Shown: positions 34,731 through 43,244 of the stretch, piece by piece | Position numbering within the stretch: position 1 is the stretch's first letter | Layout: each line of letters starts with the position of its first letter | The notes under the pieces: generated by a model | What the model was told of the DNA's origin: nothing | The model's database searches: none | The model's input: the letters and a program-made list of their open reading frames with translations, nothing else | Source of the DNA: an uncultured Clostridia bacterium | GTDB taxonomy: Bacteria; Bacillota; Clostridia; Oscillospirales; Acutalibacteraceae | Assembly (NCBI GenBank): GCA_947627345.1 | Contig: CANQVS010000001.1 | Span: forward strand, 1-64,000 | DNA length: 64,000 nt | Direction: 5' to 3' | Program-made: the position numbers and the translations under genes

Positions 34731-36548
34731 GTGTCAAAAAAGTATAATGCTATTGAAAATGCAAATACTAACGCATCGACAACCTTTTTAAAAGGCGCGG
34801 CGGTAATGACGATGAGTATGATTATCGTTAAGGTCTTGGGATTTGTCGATAAGATTATGATAAGCAATCTTTATGCCTATTTCGGCGACAGCTACGCCGC
34901 GATAGGCACAGGTTTGTACAGCAACGCATATGAAATTTATATACCGTTGTTTACAATTGCTACCGCAGGATTCCCGATTGCGGTATCGAGGCTTATTTCA
35001 GAAAGCATTTCACAAAAACGCTATAATGATGTTCGCAGAATACATAAGGTTTCCATTCCGTTCTTTACAATAACGGGAACGGTTTGTTTCCTTATAATGT
35101 TTTGCTCAAGCTTTTTCTATATAAAAATAATCAATTCCCCATATTCGCTTTACGCTATGCTTATGCTCTCTCCGGCAATTTTGTTCGGATGTCTTGTGTC
35201 AATTTACCGCGGATATTTTGAGGGCCAGCGTAATATGTTCCCGACTGCTATTTCCGAGGTAATAGAGGCAGGTTCAAAGCTTTTGTTCGGGCTTGGAATA
35301 GCTTATGTTATTATGAAAACAGGCAGTGACAGCTATAAAGCGACAGGAACTGTTTTCGGACTTACTTTCTCGGGTAAAAATGCAGAGCTTGACGCTATGT
35401 ACACGATTATGTCTTTCTCTGTCGCGGGGGCAATTTCGGGTATTGTGCTTGGAAGTCTTGCTTGTTTTATTTTTCTTTTCCTTCGCTATAAAATCGGAGG
35501 CGACGGTATTCCCGAGGAATATTACAGAAATTCCGTGGAGGCGCGTTCAAAAAGAGAAACCTTTGTCAGAATGTTTAAAACCGCAATACCGATAGGTCTA
35601 ACCGCTTTGGTTATGAATATAGGAACCTTGGTGGACGCGGCTGTAATTCAGAATGTTCTTCATAGTCTTGCGATAACTAACGGCGGAGAGATTGTAGAGC
35701 AATATAAGAGTATGGGCGTTGATTTATCTGACCAAATACCAAAAAATCCCGACAAAATTACACTTCATACCGCTTTATGGGGTTGTTACGGAGCGGCTTT
35801 ACCGCTTATGCAGCTTGTAACCGCGGTTACGCAGGCTTTCGGAACGGCGGCTATGCCTAATGTCGCGAGCGCGTGGACAAAGGGTGATAAGGCTGAACTC
35901 AAAACATCTATTGAAACCGTTTTAAGACTTACAATGCTCTTTACATTGCCCGCGGGACTCGGACTTACCGCTCTTGCTTTGCCTATTATGGATATTGTTT
36001 ACGCAAGCTCGACTCAAGTTATTATCGGAGCGCAGGTATTAAAGGTTATGGGCTTTACCGCTATTGTGATTGCGTGCGTCGTTCCTCTTTGTAGTATGCT
36101 CCAGGGAATAGGACGGGTTGATTTACCACTCAAAATCTATACTGTAGGTATCTTAATTAAGGTCGCTACTACGTGGCTTTTTGTTCGTGTAGTCCCGATA
36201 AATATTCAGGGCGGTTCTGTAGGTTCGCTTATTGCTTACAGCGTAATGCTTGCGGTTTCTATGTATTTACTTGTGAAACATTCGGGTGTAATGCCTGATT
36301 TTGTATCCACAGTTGTTAAACCGTTGATTTCAGCCGTTTTTTGCGCGGTAGTTGCGTATTTCTCGTATATTTTGTTTGAAAAGTATCTTCCGCTTATCGT
36401 TGCAACAGTACTTTCAATTTTACTTGCGGGAATTATTTATATTACATTTTTGTTATTATTAAAGACTTTCACCAGAAATGAGCTTAAATTCCTGCCAAAA
36501 GGTGAAAAAGTTGTAACTTTACTTGAAAAATATCATTTAATAGGGTAA
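34731..36548 (+). CDS. SpoVB/MurJ-like polysaccharide or lipid flippase (MOP superfamily)
   Basis: A 605-residue membrane protein with about 14 helices, beginning with a short Asn-rich cytosolic segment and KGAAVMTMSMIIVKVLGF, typical of the SpoVB/oligosaccharide flippase group. YRGYFEGQRNMFPTAISEV is a conserved cytosolic loop. It probably flips lipid-linked precursors (lipid II or spore cortex precursors). Start GTG 34731 is supported by AAAGGTGA seven bases before. Whether it serves sporulation (SpoVB) or vegetative wall synthesis cannot be told; it sits upstream of mazG-hup-rqcP, as spoVT/spoVB genes do in Bacillus and some clostridia. Confidence 0.88.
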   Translation: MSKKYNAIENANTNASTTFLKGAAVMTMSMIIVKVLGFVDKIMISNLYAYFGDSYAAIGTGLYSNAYEIYIPLFTIATAGFPIAVSRLISESISQKRYNDVRRIHKVSIPFFTITGTVCFLIMFCSSFFYIKIINSPYSLYAMLMLSPAILFGCLVSIYRGYFEGQRNMFPTAISEVIEAGSKLLFGLGIAYVIMKTGSDSYKATGTVFGLTFSGKNAELDAMYTIMSFSVAGAISGIVLGSLACFIFLFLRYKIGGDGIPEEYYRNSVEARSKRETFVRMFKTAIPIGLTALVMNIGTLVDAAVIQNVLHSLAITNGGEIVEQYKSMGVDLSDQIPKNPDKITLHTALWGCYGAALPLMQLVTAVTQAFGTAAMPNVASAWTKGDKAELKTSIETVLRLTMLFTLPAGLGLTALALPIMDIVYASSTQVIIGAQVLKVMGFTAIVIACVVPLCSMLQGIGRVDLPLKIYTVGILIKVATTWLFVRVVPINIQGGSVGSLIAYSVMLAVSMYLLVKHSGVMPDFVSTVVKPLISAVFCAVVAYFSYILFEKYLPLIVATVLSILLAGIIYITFLLLLKTFTRNELKFLPKGEKVVTLLEKYHLIG

Positions 36549-36594
36549 AATACCATTGTTGTCCGATAAATACTGAATTGTTGAGGTGATTAAA

Positions 36595-37383
36595 GTGGAT
36601 TTCACAGAGAAAGAAAGCTTTAATTTTAACGACCTCGTTGAGATTATGAAATTTTTAAGGGCTCCGAACGGTTGCCCTTGGGACAGAGTTCAAACTCACG
36701 AATCAATTCGCAGTAATTTTATTGAGGAAACCTATGAGGTTATAGAGGCAATTGACAATAAGGACAGCGAGTTGTTAAAGGAAGAGCTTGGAGACGTCCT
36801 TTTGCAGGTTGTCTTTCACAGCGAGATGTCAGCTGAAGAAAATGAGTTTGATATAAACGACGTTATTAACGGAATATGTAAAAAGCTTGTTTTAAGACAC
36901 CCTCACGTTTTCGGCGATGTTAAAGCAGAAAACAGTGAAGAAGCTCTGAAAAGCTGGGATAACGTAAAAATGGCTGTAAAATCCCAGAAAAAGCAGTCGG
37001 AAGCTATGGTAAGCGTATCAAAGGCGTTGCCGTCTTTGATGAGGGCAACTAAAATTCAGCAGAAAGCGGCTAAGGTCGGTTTTGATTGGGACAGCGTAAG
37101 CGGTGCTTTAGATAAAGTTTCTGAAGAAACGGACGAGCTTAAAGAAGCAATAGATTCGGGCGATTGTAATCTTCAGTCCGAGGAACTTGGAGATTTGTTG
37201 TTTTCCGTTGTTAATGTGTCACGATTTCTTAATGTAGATTCCGAAAAGGCTCTTTATGATGCCTGCGATAAGTTTACAGACCGTTTTAAACATCTCGAGG
37301 AGTTAGCAGAAAAACGAGGAACAGATATTAAAACGGCTTCAATCGGTGAACTTAATTCCCTTTGGGATGAAGTTAAAAAATAA
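36595..37383 (+). CDS. mazG: Nucleoside triphosphate pyrophosphohydrolase MazG
   Basis: A 262-residue tandem MazG: LRAPNGCPWDRVQTHESIRS, EETYEV and EELGDVLLQVVFH in the first domain, with a second copy around SEETDELKEAIDSG and EELGDLLFSVVNV. It hydrolyses NTPs and dNTPs, house-cleaning aberrant nucleotides and lowering alarmone levels in some species. A GTG at 36586 is in frame, but GAGGTGAT (36583-36590) is the RBS of the GTG at 36595. Confidence 0.94.
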   Translation: MDFTEKESFNFNDLVEIMKFLRAPNGCPWDRVQTHESIRSNFIEETYEVIEAIDNKDSELLKEELGDVLLQVVFHSEMSAEENEFDINDVINGICKKLVLRHPHVFGDVKAENSEEALKSWDNVKMAVKSQKKQSEAMVSVSKALPSLMRATKIQQKAAKVGFDWDSVSGALDKVSEETDELKEAIDSGDCNLQSEELGDLLFSVVNVSRFLNVDSEKALYDACDKFTDRFKHLEELAEKRGTDIKTASIGELNSLWDEVKK

Positions 37384-37402
37384 ATTTTGGAGGAATTAAA
37401 CT

Positions 37403-37678
37403 ATGAACAAAACAGAATTAATTGCTGCAGTTGCAGAGGCAAGCGGTATTTCTAAGAAAGATGCTGAAAAGGCAGTTTCCGCTACAGTAGATACAATCGT
37501 AAACGCTATTGCTAACGGCGACAAAGTTCAGCTTGTAGGTTTTGGTACATTTGAGCAGCGTCAGAGAAACGCTCGCACAGGTGTTGACCCGAGAACAGGC
37601 AATAAGATTGAGATTGCCGCTTCAAAGGTTCCTGCATTTAAGGCCGGTAAGGCATTTAAGGATGCTGTAAACAAGTAA
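37403..37678 (+). CDS. hup: HU-type nucleoid protein
   Basis: A 91-residue [37 protein letters not shown], and [10 protein letters not shown] in place of the common NPxTG in the beta arm. The Pro that intercalates into DNA is present. It bends and compacts DNA. RBS GGAGG. It is 19 bases after mazG and has its own terminator. Confidence 0.97.
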   Translation: MNKTELIAAVAEASGISKKDAEKAVSATVDTIVNAIANGDKVQLVGFGTFEQRQRNARTGVDPRTGNKIEIAASKVPAFKAGKAFKDAVNK

Positions 37679-37692
37679 TTAAACTATTTTTT

Positions 37693-37720
37693 AAAACTGC
37701 CTCGTTTGAGGCAGTTTTTT
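37693..37720 (+). terminator. Terminator after hup
   Basis: Perfect 11-bp stem AAAACTGCCTC/GAGGCAGTTTT (37693-37703 with 37708-37718) and T run; only 15 bases before the rqcP ATG, so rqcP is probably expressed by partial read-through. Confidence 0.85.
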
Positions 37721-37735
37721 CTACAGGTGGATAAT

Positions 37736-37978
37736 ATGCGGCTTGATAAATTTCTAAAGGTTTCAAGAATAATTAAACGGCGTACTGTCGCGAACGAGGC
37801 GTGCGATGCGGGAAGAGTTATGGTGAACGGAGCTGTTGCCCGTGCTTCTTATGCAGTAAAAGAAGGAGATGAAATAGAAATTTCTCTCGGAACACGTCAG
37901 ATAAAAATACGCGTAAAACAGGTAAATGAGCACGCCACAAAAGAAAATGCGCCTATGATGTACGAAAACGCGACATAA
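37736..37978 (+). CDS. rqcP: RqcP (YabO) S4-domain ribosome quality-control protein
   Basis: An 80-residue S4-domain protein: MRLDKFLKVSRIIKRRTVAN, then GRVMVNG. In Bacillus RqcP binds the obstructed 50S subunit and helps RqcH add alanine tails to stalled peptides. The longer frame (37706) would run through the hup terminator; the ATG at 37736 has CAGGTGG upstream. The following yabP-yabQ-divIC-yabR order is the same as in Bacillus. Confidence 0.95.
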   Translation: MRLDKFLKVSRIIKRRTVANEACDAGRVMVNGAVARASYAVKEGDEIEISLGTRQIKIRVKQVNEHATKENAPMMYENAT

Positions 37979-37987
37979 ATATTTTTT

Positions 37988-38023
37988 TCCTCCATATAAT
38001 TATATAGATTTTTATATGGAGGA
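37988..38023 (+). promoter_or_regulatory. 12-bp perfect inverted repeat enclosing the yabP RBS
   Basis: TCCTCCATATAA (37988-37999) pairs perfectly with TTATATGGAGGA (38012-38023), with a 12-base loop. The right arm is the yabP Shine-Dalgarno GGAGG, and the left arm is an exact anti-Shine-Dalgarno. A TATAAT lies at 37995-38000 in the left arm, so a transcript begun there would lack the left arm; no convincing -35 was found. Confidence 0.75.
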
Positions 38024-38030
38024 TTTTAAT

Positions 38031-38300
38031 ATGCAGGACAAAATGCCAAAGCCTCACAGCCTCGTTTTGGATAACAGAAATAAACTTAGTCTAACAGGTG
38101 TTAATGACGTTTTAGGTTTTAATGAGGAAACCGTCAGTGTAAATACGTCTATGGGAGACTTAATTATCCGCGGAACACAGTTACATATAAACAAGTTAAA
38201 CCTTGACACGGGAGAGGTAGAGATAGACGGTAAAATTAATTCTTTGCAATACACAGAGAGCAAATCGAATAAATCCTTTATGCAGAGGCTTTTAGGATAA
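38031..38300 (+). CDS. yabP: Spore cortex/coat assembly protein YabP
   Basis: An 89-residue YabP (SPOCS-like small domain): SLVLDNRNKLSLTGVNDVLG and NTSMGDLIIRGTQLHINKL. In Bacillus yabP and yabQ are sigma-E dependent; YabQ is needed for the cortex, and the precise role of YabP is unclear. The first ATG (38016) overlaps the RBS; the ATG at 38031 has GGAGG 8 bases upstream and is taken as start. Its RBS lies in the hairpin 37988-38023. Confidence 0.93.
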   Translation: MQDKMPKPHSLVLDNRNKLSLTGVNDVLGFNEETVSVNTSMGDLIIRGTQLHINKLNLDTGEVEIDGKINSLQYTESKSNKSFMQRLLG

Positions 38301-38830
38301 TGGAGTTTACTCTATCACAGCTTATTACTGCTTTTTTGTTTTCCGCGGTATTGGGGTTATTTCTCGGAGTAATCTACGAGCCGATACGGATTTTTCATAA
38401 AATAGGTTTTAACAGTAAGATTCATTATTTTATTACCGACGCTTTGTTTATGGTAATATGCGGACTGATAACATTCTTTTTTTCACTATCTATGTTAGAG
38501 GGCAGAATAAGAGCCTTTGTTATAATAGGTGAAATTTCGGGTTTTATTTTATTTTATTATTCTGTAAGACCTATTATGGATAAAATTTACGACCCATTAA
38601 TAAAATTTTTAAAAAAAATCTTAAAATATCTATTGAAAATCAGTAGAAAAGTAATGTATAATATAGAAAATAAGCTGAAAAATGTTTTAAGATGTTTATT
38701 AGATAAATTAAAGAAAATTTTAAATAAGGTTTTTATATATGGAAAAAACAAAAAGAGCAACAGAAAAAACGACAGAAAAAAAGAAAAACGGATTAAAAGA
38801 AGTAACTCCCCGAAAAAGAAAAAGAAATAA
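38300..38830 (+). CDS. yabQ: Spore cortex biosynthesis protein YabQ
   Basis: A 176-residue protein with four to five membrane helices (residues about 7-28, 45-62, 72-90), then an amphipathic, very Lys-rich tail ending PKKKKK. It matches YabQ of Bacillus, a mother-cell membrane protein required for cortex formation. Starts one base inside the yabP stop (TAATG). The last 92 bases overlap the start of divIC in another frame, and this stretch is Lys-rich in both frames. Confidence 0.88.
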   Translation: MEFTLSQLITAFLFSAVLGLFLGVIYEPIRIFHKIGFNSKIHYFITDALFMVICGLITFFFSLSMLEGRIRAFVIIGEISGFILFYYSVRPIMDKIYDPLIKFLKKILKYLLKISRKVMYNIENKLKNVLRCLLDKLKKILNKVFIYGKNKKSNRKNDRKKEKRIKRSNSPKKKKK

Positions 38831-39104
38831 AAAATTTTTTCTCCTTTATATTGCGGCGGCGGCTTTTGTAGTGTATGCCTCGTTTACCATAATCAATCAG
38901 AGTATTGAAATTAATGATAAGAAAGACGAGCTGAAAAGTATTGAGGACCAGCTTGAAATTGTTGAAATACAGAGTGATTATTTAAATCAAATAAAAAATT
39001 ATAAAGGCGATGATTTAAGCGAGTATATGGAGAATATTGCCCGCGAGGATCTTGATTATATAAAAAACGGCGAGCGTGTTTTTGTAAACGTTGCCGGTAA
39101 TTAG
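38739..39104 (+). CDS. divIC: DivIC/FtsB-like septum formation initiator
   Basis: A 121-residue bitopic protein: Lys-rich cytosolic N-terminus (residues 1-34), one helix (about 35-53, FFLLYIAAAAFVVYASFTII), then a coiled coil (56-90) and the C-terminal YMENIAREDLDYIKNGERVF typical of DivIC/FtsB. It joins FtsL and DivIB/FtsQ in the division complex. The start overlaps yabQ by 92 bases; AATAAGG nine bases upstream supports it, and no better downstream start removes the overlap without cutting into the conserved part. Confidence 0.88.
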   Translation: MEKTKRATEKTTEKKKNGLKEVTPRKRKRNKKFFLLYIAAAAFVVYASFTIINQSIEINDKKDELKSIEDQLEIVEIQSDYLNQIKNYKGDDLSEYMENIAREDLDYIKNGERVFVNVAGN

Positions 39105-39119
39105 AAAATGGGGAGCATA

Positions 39120-39608
39120 ATGAGCATAGAAATCGGTAAAATAGTAGAGGGTAAAGTTTCGGGTATATCAAAATTCGGAGCATTTGTGGACTTGCCCGAC
39201 GGAAGTACGGGTATGGTACATATTTCGGAAGTTTCGCAGTCGTATGTAAGCGAAATTAACGATTTTCTTTCAATAGGAGAAACCGTTAAGGTTAAGGTAC
39301 TTTCGAGCGAGAATGGGAAGATTGTGCTTTCAATAAAGCAAACTCAACCTAAATCGGAAAAGAAAGGCAGAAACGAAAAAGATGCAAAGCCTTATAAATC
39401 AAAGCCACATAAACCCTATAAGCCTGCTCCGCCTGTTACAGGTCCCGGAAGTTATGAGTGGCAGAGCTCACGTCAGGACTCCCCGTCGTCTTTTGAAGAT
39501 ATGATGTCAATGTTTAAGAGAACCAGTGAGGATAAAATGTCTGATTTAAAAAAGTCTTCAGGTGAATCCCGCGGATACAGCCGTAGAGGAAACGGTTCAA
39601 GAAAGTAA
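39120..39608 (+). CDS. yabR: S1-domain RNA-binding protein (YabR-like)
   Basis: A 162-residue protein: an S1 domain (EIGKIVEGKVSGISKFGAFV, then GMVHISEVSQSYV and VLSSENGKIVLSIK) in residues 1-75, followed by a disordered Lys/Pro/Ser tail. An ATG at 39108 is in frame but has no RBS; GGGGAG at 39110-39115 serves the ATG at 39120. It is the usual gene after divIC. Its function, probably in RNA metabolism, is not established. Confidence 0.9.
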   Translation: MSIEIGKIVEGKVSGISKFGAFVDLPDGSTGMVHISEVSQSYVSEINDFLSIGETVKVKVLSSENGKIVLSIKQTQPKSEKKGRNEKDAKPYKSKPHKPYKPAPPVTGPGSYEWQSSRQDSPSSFEDMMSMFKRTSEDKMSDLKKSSGESRGYSRRGNGSRK

Positions 39609-39613
39609 AAATC

Positions 39614-39641
39614 GGGTATCGGTTTTCCGATACCCTTTGTT
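39614..39641 (+). terminator. Terminator after yabR
   Basis: Perfect 9-bp stem GGGTATCGG/CCGATACCC (39614-39622 with 39627-39635), loop TTTT, then TTTGTTG. Confidence 0.85.
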
Positions 39642-39651
39642 GTGTGATGTT

Positions 39652-40773
39652 ATGGAAAAATTAAGATTTTGCGCGCCTTGTCTTTTCGGGGTAGAGGGAA
39701 TTTGCGCGAATGATTTAAAATTTAACGGAATAAAGGACGTTAAAGCTGAAAACGGACGTGTTGTTTTCAGCGGAAATTTAAATACTTTAGCCTATGCAAA
39801 CATTATTTCGCGTTATAGTGAGAGGATACAGATTATTCTCTCGGAATTTAATGCCTATTCATTTGAGGAGCTATTTGAAAATGTTAGGAGTATCTCATGG
39901 GAACGCTTTATTGGAAGAGATGATGCATTTCCTGTAAGGGGAAACTGTCTTGACTCAAAGCTTCATTCGGTAACAAATTGCCAAAAAATTATAAAAAAAG
40001 CGGTAGCGGACAGGTTAACGTCAAAATACGGGATAAATTGGTTTGATGAAACAGGACCGATTCATCAAATTCAATTTCTTGTAAGAAATGACAGGGTAAG
40101 TATTCTATTGGATACTTCGGGACAGGGACTTCATAAACGCGGTTACCGTTCAAATTCAAACGACGCTCCGATAAAAGAAACCCTTGCCGCTGTTATGGTT
40201 GACCTTGCGCGAGTAAAAGCAAATCATTTTGTTGTAGACCCGATGTGCGGAAGCGGAACAATTCTTATCGAGGCTGCTCTGAAAGCTTTAAAAATTGCTC
40301 CAGGACTTAACCGAACATTTTCAAGTGAAAAATGGGCGCAAATTCCGCCCTTAGTTTGGAAAAATGAGCGGGAAAAAGTTATGTCTATGACAGACAGGGA
40401 TTGCTCATTTAAGGCGGTTGGATATGACATTGACGAAACCGCCCTTGAAACGGCTCGCCAAAACGCTGAAAAAGCAGGTGTTTCTGACAGAATTGAATTT
40501 AAAAAGCGCGATATTCGTGATTTCGAGTTTGACAGTGAGTTCCAGACAACAATAGTAAATCCTCCGTACGGCGAACGCCTGCTTGATATTGACGAGGCCC
40601 GCAAAATTTATAAAATAATGGGTGAAAAATTCTTAAAACAAAAGGGAAAGAGCTACGCAATTATAACTCCCGATGATGATTTTGAAAAGATTTTCGGCAG
40701 AAAAGCCGATAAACGCCGAAAGCTCTACAATGGAATGTTAAAGTGTCAGCTCTATATGTTTTTTAAGAATTGA
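39652..40773 (+). CDS. THUMP-domain class I RNA methyltransferase (YpsC/RlmL-like)
   Basis: A 373-residue protein with an N-terminal ferredoxin/THUMP region and a Rossmann methyltransferase domain: DPMCGSGTILIEAALKA (SAM motif), GYDIDETALETARQNAEKAG and catalytic NPPYGERL. It resembles Bacillus YpsC and the N-terminal half of E. coli RlmL, which methylates 23S rRNA G2445. A longer frame (39562) would run through the yabR terminator, so the ATG at 39652 is used; it has no evident Shine-Dalgarno, which is odd. Confidence 0.9.
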   Translation: MEKLRFCAPCLFGVEGICANDLKFNGIKDVKAENGRVVFSGNLNTLAYANIISRYSERIQIILSEFNAYSFEELFENVRSISWERFIGRDDAFPVRGNCLDSKLHSVTNCQKIIKKAVADRLTSKYGINWFDETGPIHQIQFLVRNDRVSILLDTSGQGLHKRGYRSNSNDAPIKETLAAVMVDLARVKANHFVVDPMCGSGTILIEAALKALKIAPGLNRTFSSEKWAQIPPLVWKNEREKVMSMTDRDCSFKAVGYDIDETALETARQNAEKAGVSDRIEFKKRDIRDFEFDSEFQTTIVNPPYGERLLDIDEARKIYKIMGEKFLKQKGKSYAIITPDDDFEKIFGRKADKRRKLYNGMLKCQLYMFFKN

Positions 40774-40819
40774 TTTTTACATAATTACGGTTAAATGACA
40801 AAAATTTGACAGTATTCTA

Positions 40820-40848
40820 TTGTATTTAAAGAAGAATTGTATTATAAT
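40820..40848 (+). promoter_or_regulatory. Promoter for pfkA
   Basis: TTGTAT (40820-40825), 17-base spacer, TATAAT (40843-40848), 35 bases before the ATG. Confidence 0.55.
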
Positions 40849-40882
40849 ATATTTCTAAAGTTATTCTCTTTGGAGGTAAAAT

Positions 40883-41851
40883 ATGAGTAAGAAGAAAATT
40901 GCAGTTTTAACAAGCGGCGGCGATGCTCCGGGTATGAATGCGGCGATAAGAGCCGTTGTGCGTTCCGCTATCGCTAAGGGAATGGATGTTTACGGCGTAT
41001 ACCGCGGTTATAACGGACTTTTAAACGGCGATGTTGAAAAAATGAATCTTCGCTCGGTTTCCGATATTATCGGCAACGGAGGCACAATGCTCTATACCGC
41101 GAGAAGCGAGGAGTTTAAAACTTTAGAGGGACAGAAAAAGGCGGCTAAGCATTGTCAGGATTTAGGAATTTCCGGGGTTGTCGTTATCGGAGGCGATGGT
41201 TCATTCGCGGGAGCGAGAGCTTTGACAAACGCGGGAGTTAACTGTATAGGGGTTCCGGGTACAATTGATAATGATATTGCCTGTTCGGAATACACAATCG
41301 GTTTTGATACCGCAATGAATACAGCAATTGAAATGATAGATAAAATACGCGATACAGCCCAATCACACGACCGTTGCTCCGTTGTTGAGGTTATGGGACG
41401 TCGATGCGGAGATATTGCTTTGCAGGTTGGTATTGCCTGTGGCGCGACATCGATTTTGGTTCCCGAAGTTGAACACGAAATTGAAAGGGACGTTATCTCA
41501 AGAATTGTTGATACCCAGAAAACAGGTAAAAAGCATTTTGTTATTGTCGTTGCTGAGGGTGTCGGCGGAGTTAACGACCTCGCTAAATATGTGGAAAGCC
41601 GTCTCGGAATTGAAACGAGGGCGACAATTCTCGGACATGTTCAGCGTGGCGGTTCCCCGACATTGAGAGACAGAGTTGTTGCCTCTCTTATGGGACATAA
41701 GGCAGTTGATTTGCTTTCAGAAGGTAAGGGCAACAGGGTTGTAGCTATGAAAAACGGTTTGATTGTTGATTACGATATAACCGAGGCTCTTGATATGCCC
41801 AGAGTATTCAACATCGACCTCTATAATATTGCAAAAACAGTTTCTATTTAA
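40883..41851 (+). CDS. pfkA: ATP-dependent 6-phosphofructokinase
   Basis: A 322-residue PFK of normal bacterial length: TSGGDAPGMNAAIRAVVRSA, VIGGDGSFAGA, GVPGTIDNDIACSEYTIGFD and VEVMGRRCGDIA. The residue after GGD is Gly, which indicates ATP rather than pyrophosphate as phosphoryl donor. It commits fructose 6-phosphate to glycolysis. RBS TGGAGG. Monocistronic with its own promoter and terminator; pyruvate kinase, a common neighbour, is not here. Confidence 0.97.
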   Translation: MSKKKIAVLTSGGDAPGMNAAIRAVVRSAIAKGMDVYGVYRGYNGLLNGDVEKMNLRSVSDIIGNGGTMLYTARSEEFKTLEGQKKAAKHCQDLGISGVVVIGGDGSFAGARALTNAGVNCIGVPGTIDNDIACSEYTIGFDTAMNTAIEMIDKIRDTAQSHDRCSVVEVMGRRCGDIALQVGIACGATSILVPEVEHEIERDVISRIVDTQKTGKKHFVIVVAEGVGGVNDLAKYVESRLGIETRATILGHVQRGGSPTLRDRVVASLMGHKAVDLLSEGKGNRVVAMKNGLIVDYDITEALDMPRVFNIDLYNIAKTVSI

Positions 41852-41864
41852 TAATAAATTTTCG

Positions 41865-41897
41865 GGCGCAATATATGTAAATATATTGTGCCTTTTT
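41865..41897 (+). terminator. Terminator after pfkA
   Basis: Stem GGCGCAATATAT/ATATATTGTGCC (41865-41876 with 41881-41892, one G-U), loop GTAA, then TTTTT. It lies 11 bases before the next ATG, whose gene may depend on read-through. Confidence 0.8.
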
Positions 41898-41907
41898 AGG
41901 GTAAGAT

Positions 41908-43188
41908 ATGGAAAACAAGGACATATTATATTTTGGAATTACATTTGAAAAATTTGATGTTTTAGATTTTACTGATGATTTTCTTGCGGGAGTCCGCTCA
42001 AATTTCTTTAACAGCGGATTTGAAACGCAGTCAAATCGTTGCGTCCAGTATATCGGCGATATTGAATATTCCTTTGTTTATAATATGGAGAAGAGTAAAC
42101 AGCTTAGATGGAAAGTTAATAAAAACGGTAATTTATTTCAAAGCTCCGAGAAATTTAATTCAAATTCATACAGAGTAAATACTTACGATGAAAACGGCAG
42201 GATTTTTAAACGTCATTATTTTGACAATAATCATATTTGGATTAAAAGCGAATTTTTTGCAGATAGTTTAAAAACACCCGAATATATACTTTATCCGTTT
42301 GAAGTAGACGGTAATGACGTTATTGTAAAAATTCACAACACGCCCGACTCGTCTGTTCAGTCTTATCTTTATCCTAAAGAATCAATGCCCGAAGACGGAG
42401 ATTATTCCGTTCTCTCTTATACAGACAGAGGATTTTTGTTTTTTAATTCAGTGCCTAATAATAAGTTTATTTCAAAGACTGTTATCAGAGATAATTCAGT
42501 TAATAACCTTGGGGGATTTGAATTTAATTTAGTTGACTTTAATTTAAGCAGAAATTTAAATTCCACATTTGATATAACTAATGCCGAATATTTAGATTAT
42601 GAAAACGGTGAGCCATATTACGAGGTTACTAATGAGAAATTGAATAATAATTCTTATCAAAATGAAAATGATATTGAAGAATATGACGTTAAGGTTTATG
42701 AAAAGGAAACTGACGATTCCGACGCTGTAATTAAAAGTAAGGGTGAGAGTTACAAGTATTACGGAGAGCTTGATGAAAATAAGAGGCGTACCGGCTTTGG
42801 AAGAACTGTAACAGATGATGGAACTACAGCGTACGAGGGTGAATATTTTGATGATATGAGAAACGGTTTCGGTGCATTTTATTTCAAAAACGGAAAAATT
42901 AATTACGTTGGAAATTGGTATAATAACAGACGCAACGGATTCGGAGTAGGTTTCAGAGGTTCCGACGGCTCATCTCATATAGGTAAATGGAATAATAATT
43001 CTCCCGAGGGTTTGTCTGCTCGTTTTGATAGAAACGGTAATTTTGTTTTTCTCGGTTACTTTATTGACGGTAAAAAGCAGGGAAAAGGTATTACTGTTGA
43101 TGACGACGGTTCATTTGTTGTATCTGTTTTTAAGGATGACGAGGTGGTCTCGTCTTATAGAATTGATGAACTTTTAGAAAATTTATAA
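41908..43188 (+). CDS. MORN-repeat protein of unknown function
   Basis: A 426-residue protein without signal peptide or membrane helix. The N-terminal 270 residues match nothing I recognise. Residues about 282-395 form four to five MORN-type repeats (YYGELDENKRRTGFG, YEGEYFDDMRNGFG, YVGNWYNNRRNGFG and later copies). MORN repeats fold as an extended beta sheet and can bind proteins or lipids. Possible role unknown. It starts right behind the pfkA terminator with only a weak RBS (AGGGTAAG). Confidence 0.75.
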   Translation: MENKDILYFGITFEKFDVLDFTDDFLAGVRSNFFNSGFETQSNRCVQYIGDIEYSFVYNMEKSKQLRWKVNKNGNLFQSSEKFNSNSYRVNTYDENGRIFKRHYFDNNHIWIKSEFFADSLKTPEYILYPFEVDGNDVIVKIHNTPDSSVQSYLYPKESMPEDGDYSVLSYTDRGFLFFNSVPNNKFISKTVIRDNSVNNLGGFEFNLVDFNLSRNLNSTFDITNAEYLDYENGEPYYEVTNEKLNNNSYQNENDIEEYDVKVYEKETDDSDAVIKSKGESYKYYGELDENKRRTGFGRTVTDDGTTAYEGEYFDDMRNGFGAFYFKNGKINYVGNWYNNRRNGFGVGFRGSDGSSHIGKWNNNSPEGLSARFDRNGNFVFLGYFIDGKKQGKGITVDDDGSFVVSVFKDDEVVSSYRIDELLENL

Positions 43189-43244
43189 AATTTGTATATT
43201 TTAAAATTTTGTGTCAATACTATTTACCGTACGAGGTGATTGTA

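Noticed and set aside
40806-40848. TTGACA at 40806 as -35 of the pfkA promoter
   Set aside because: 31 bases separate it from TATAAT; TTGTAT at 40820 has the correct 17-base spacing.
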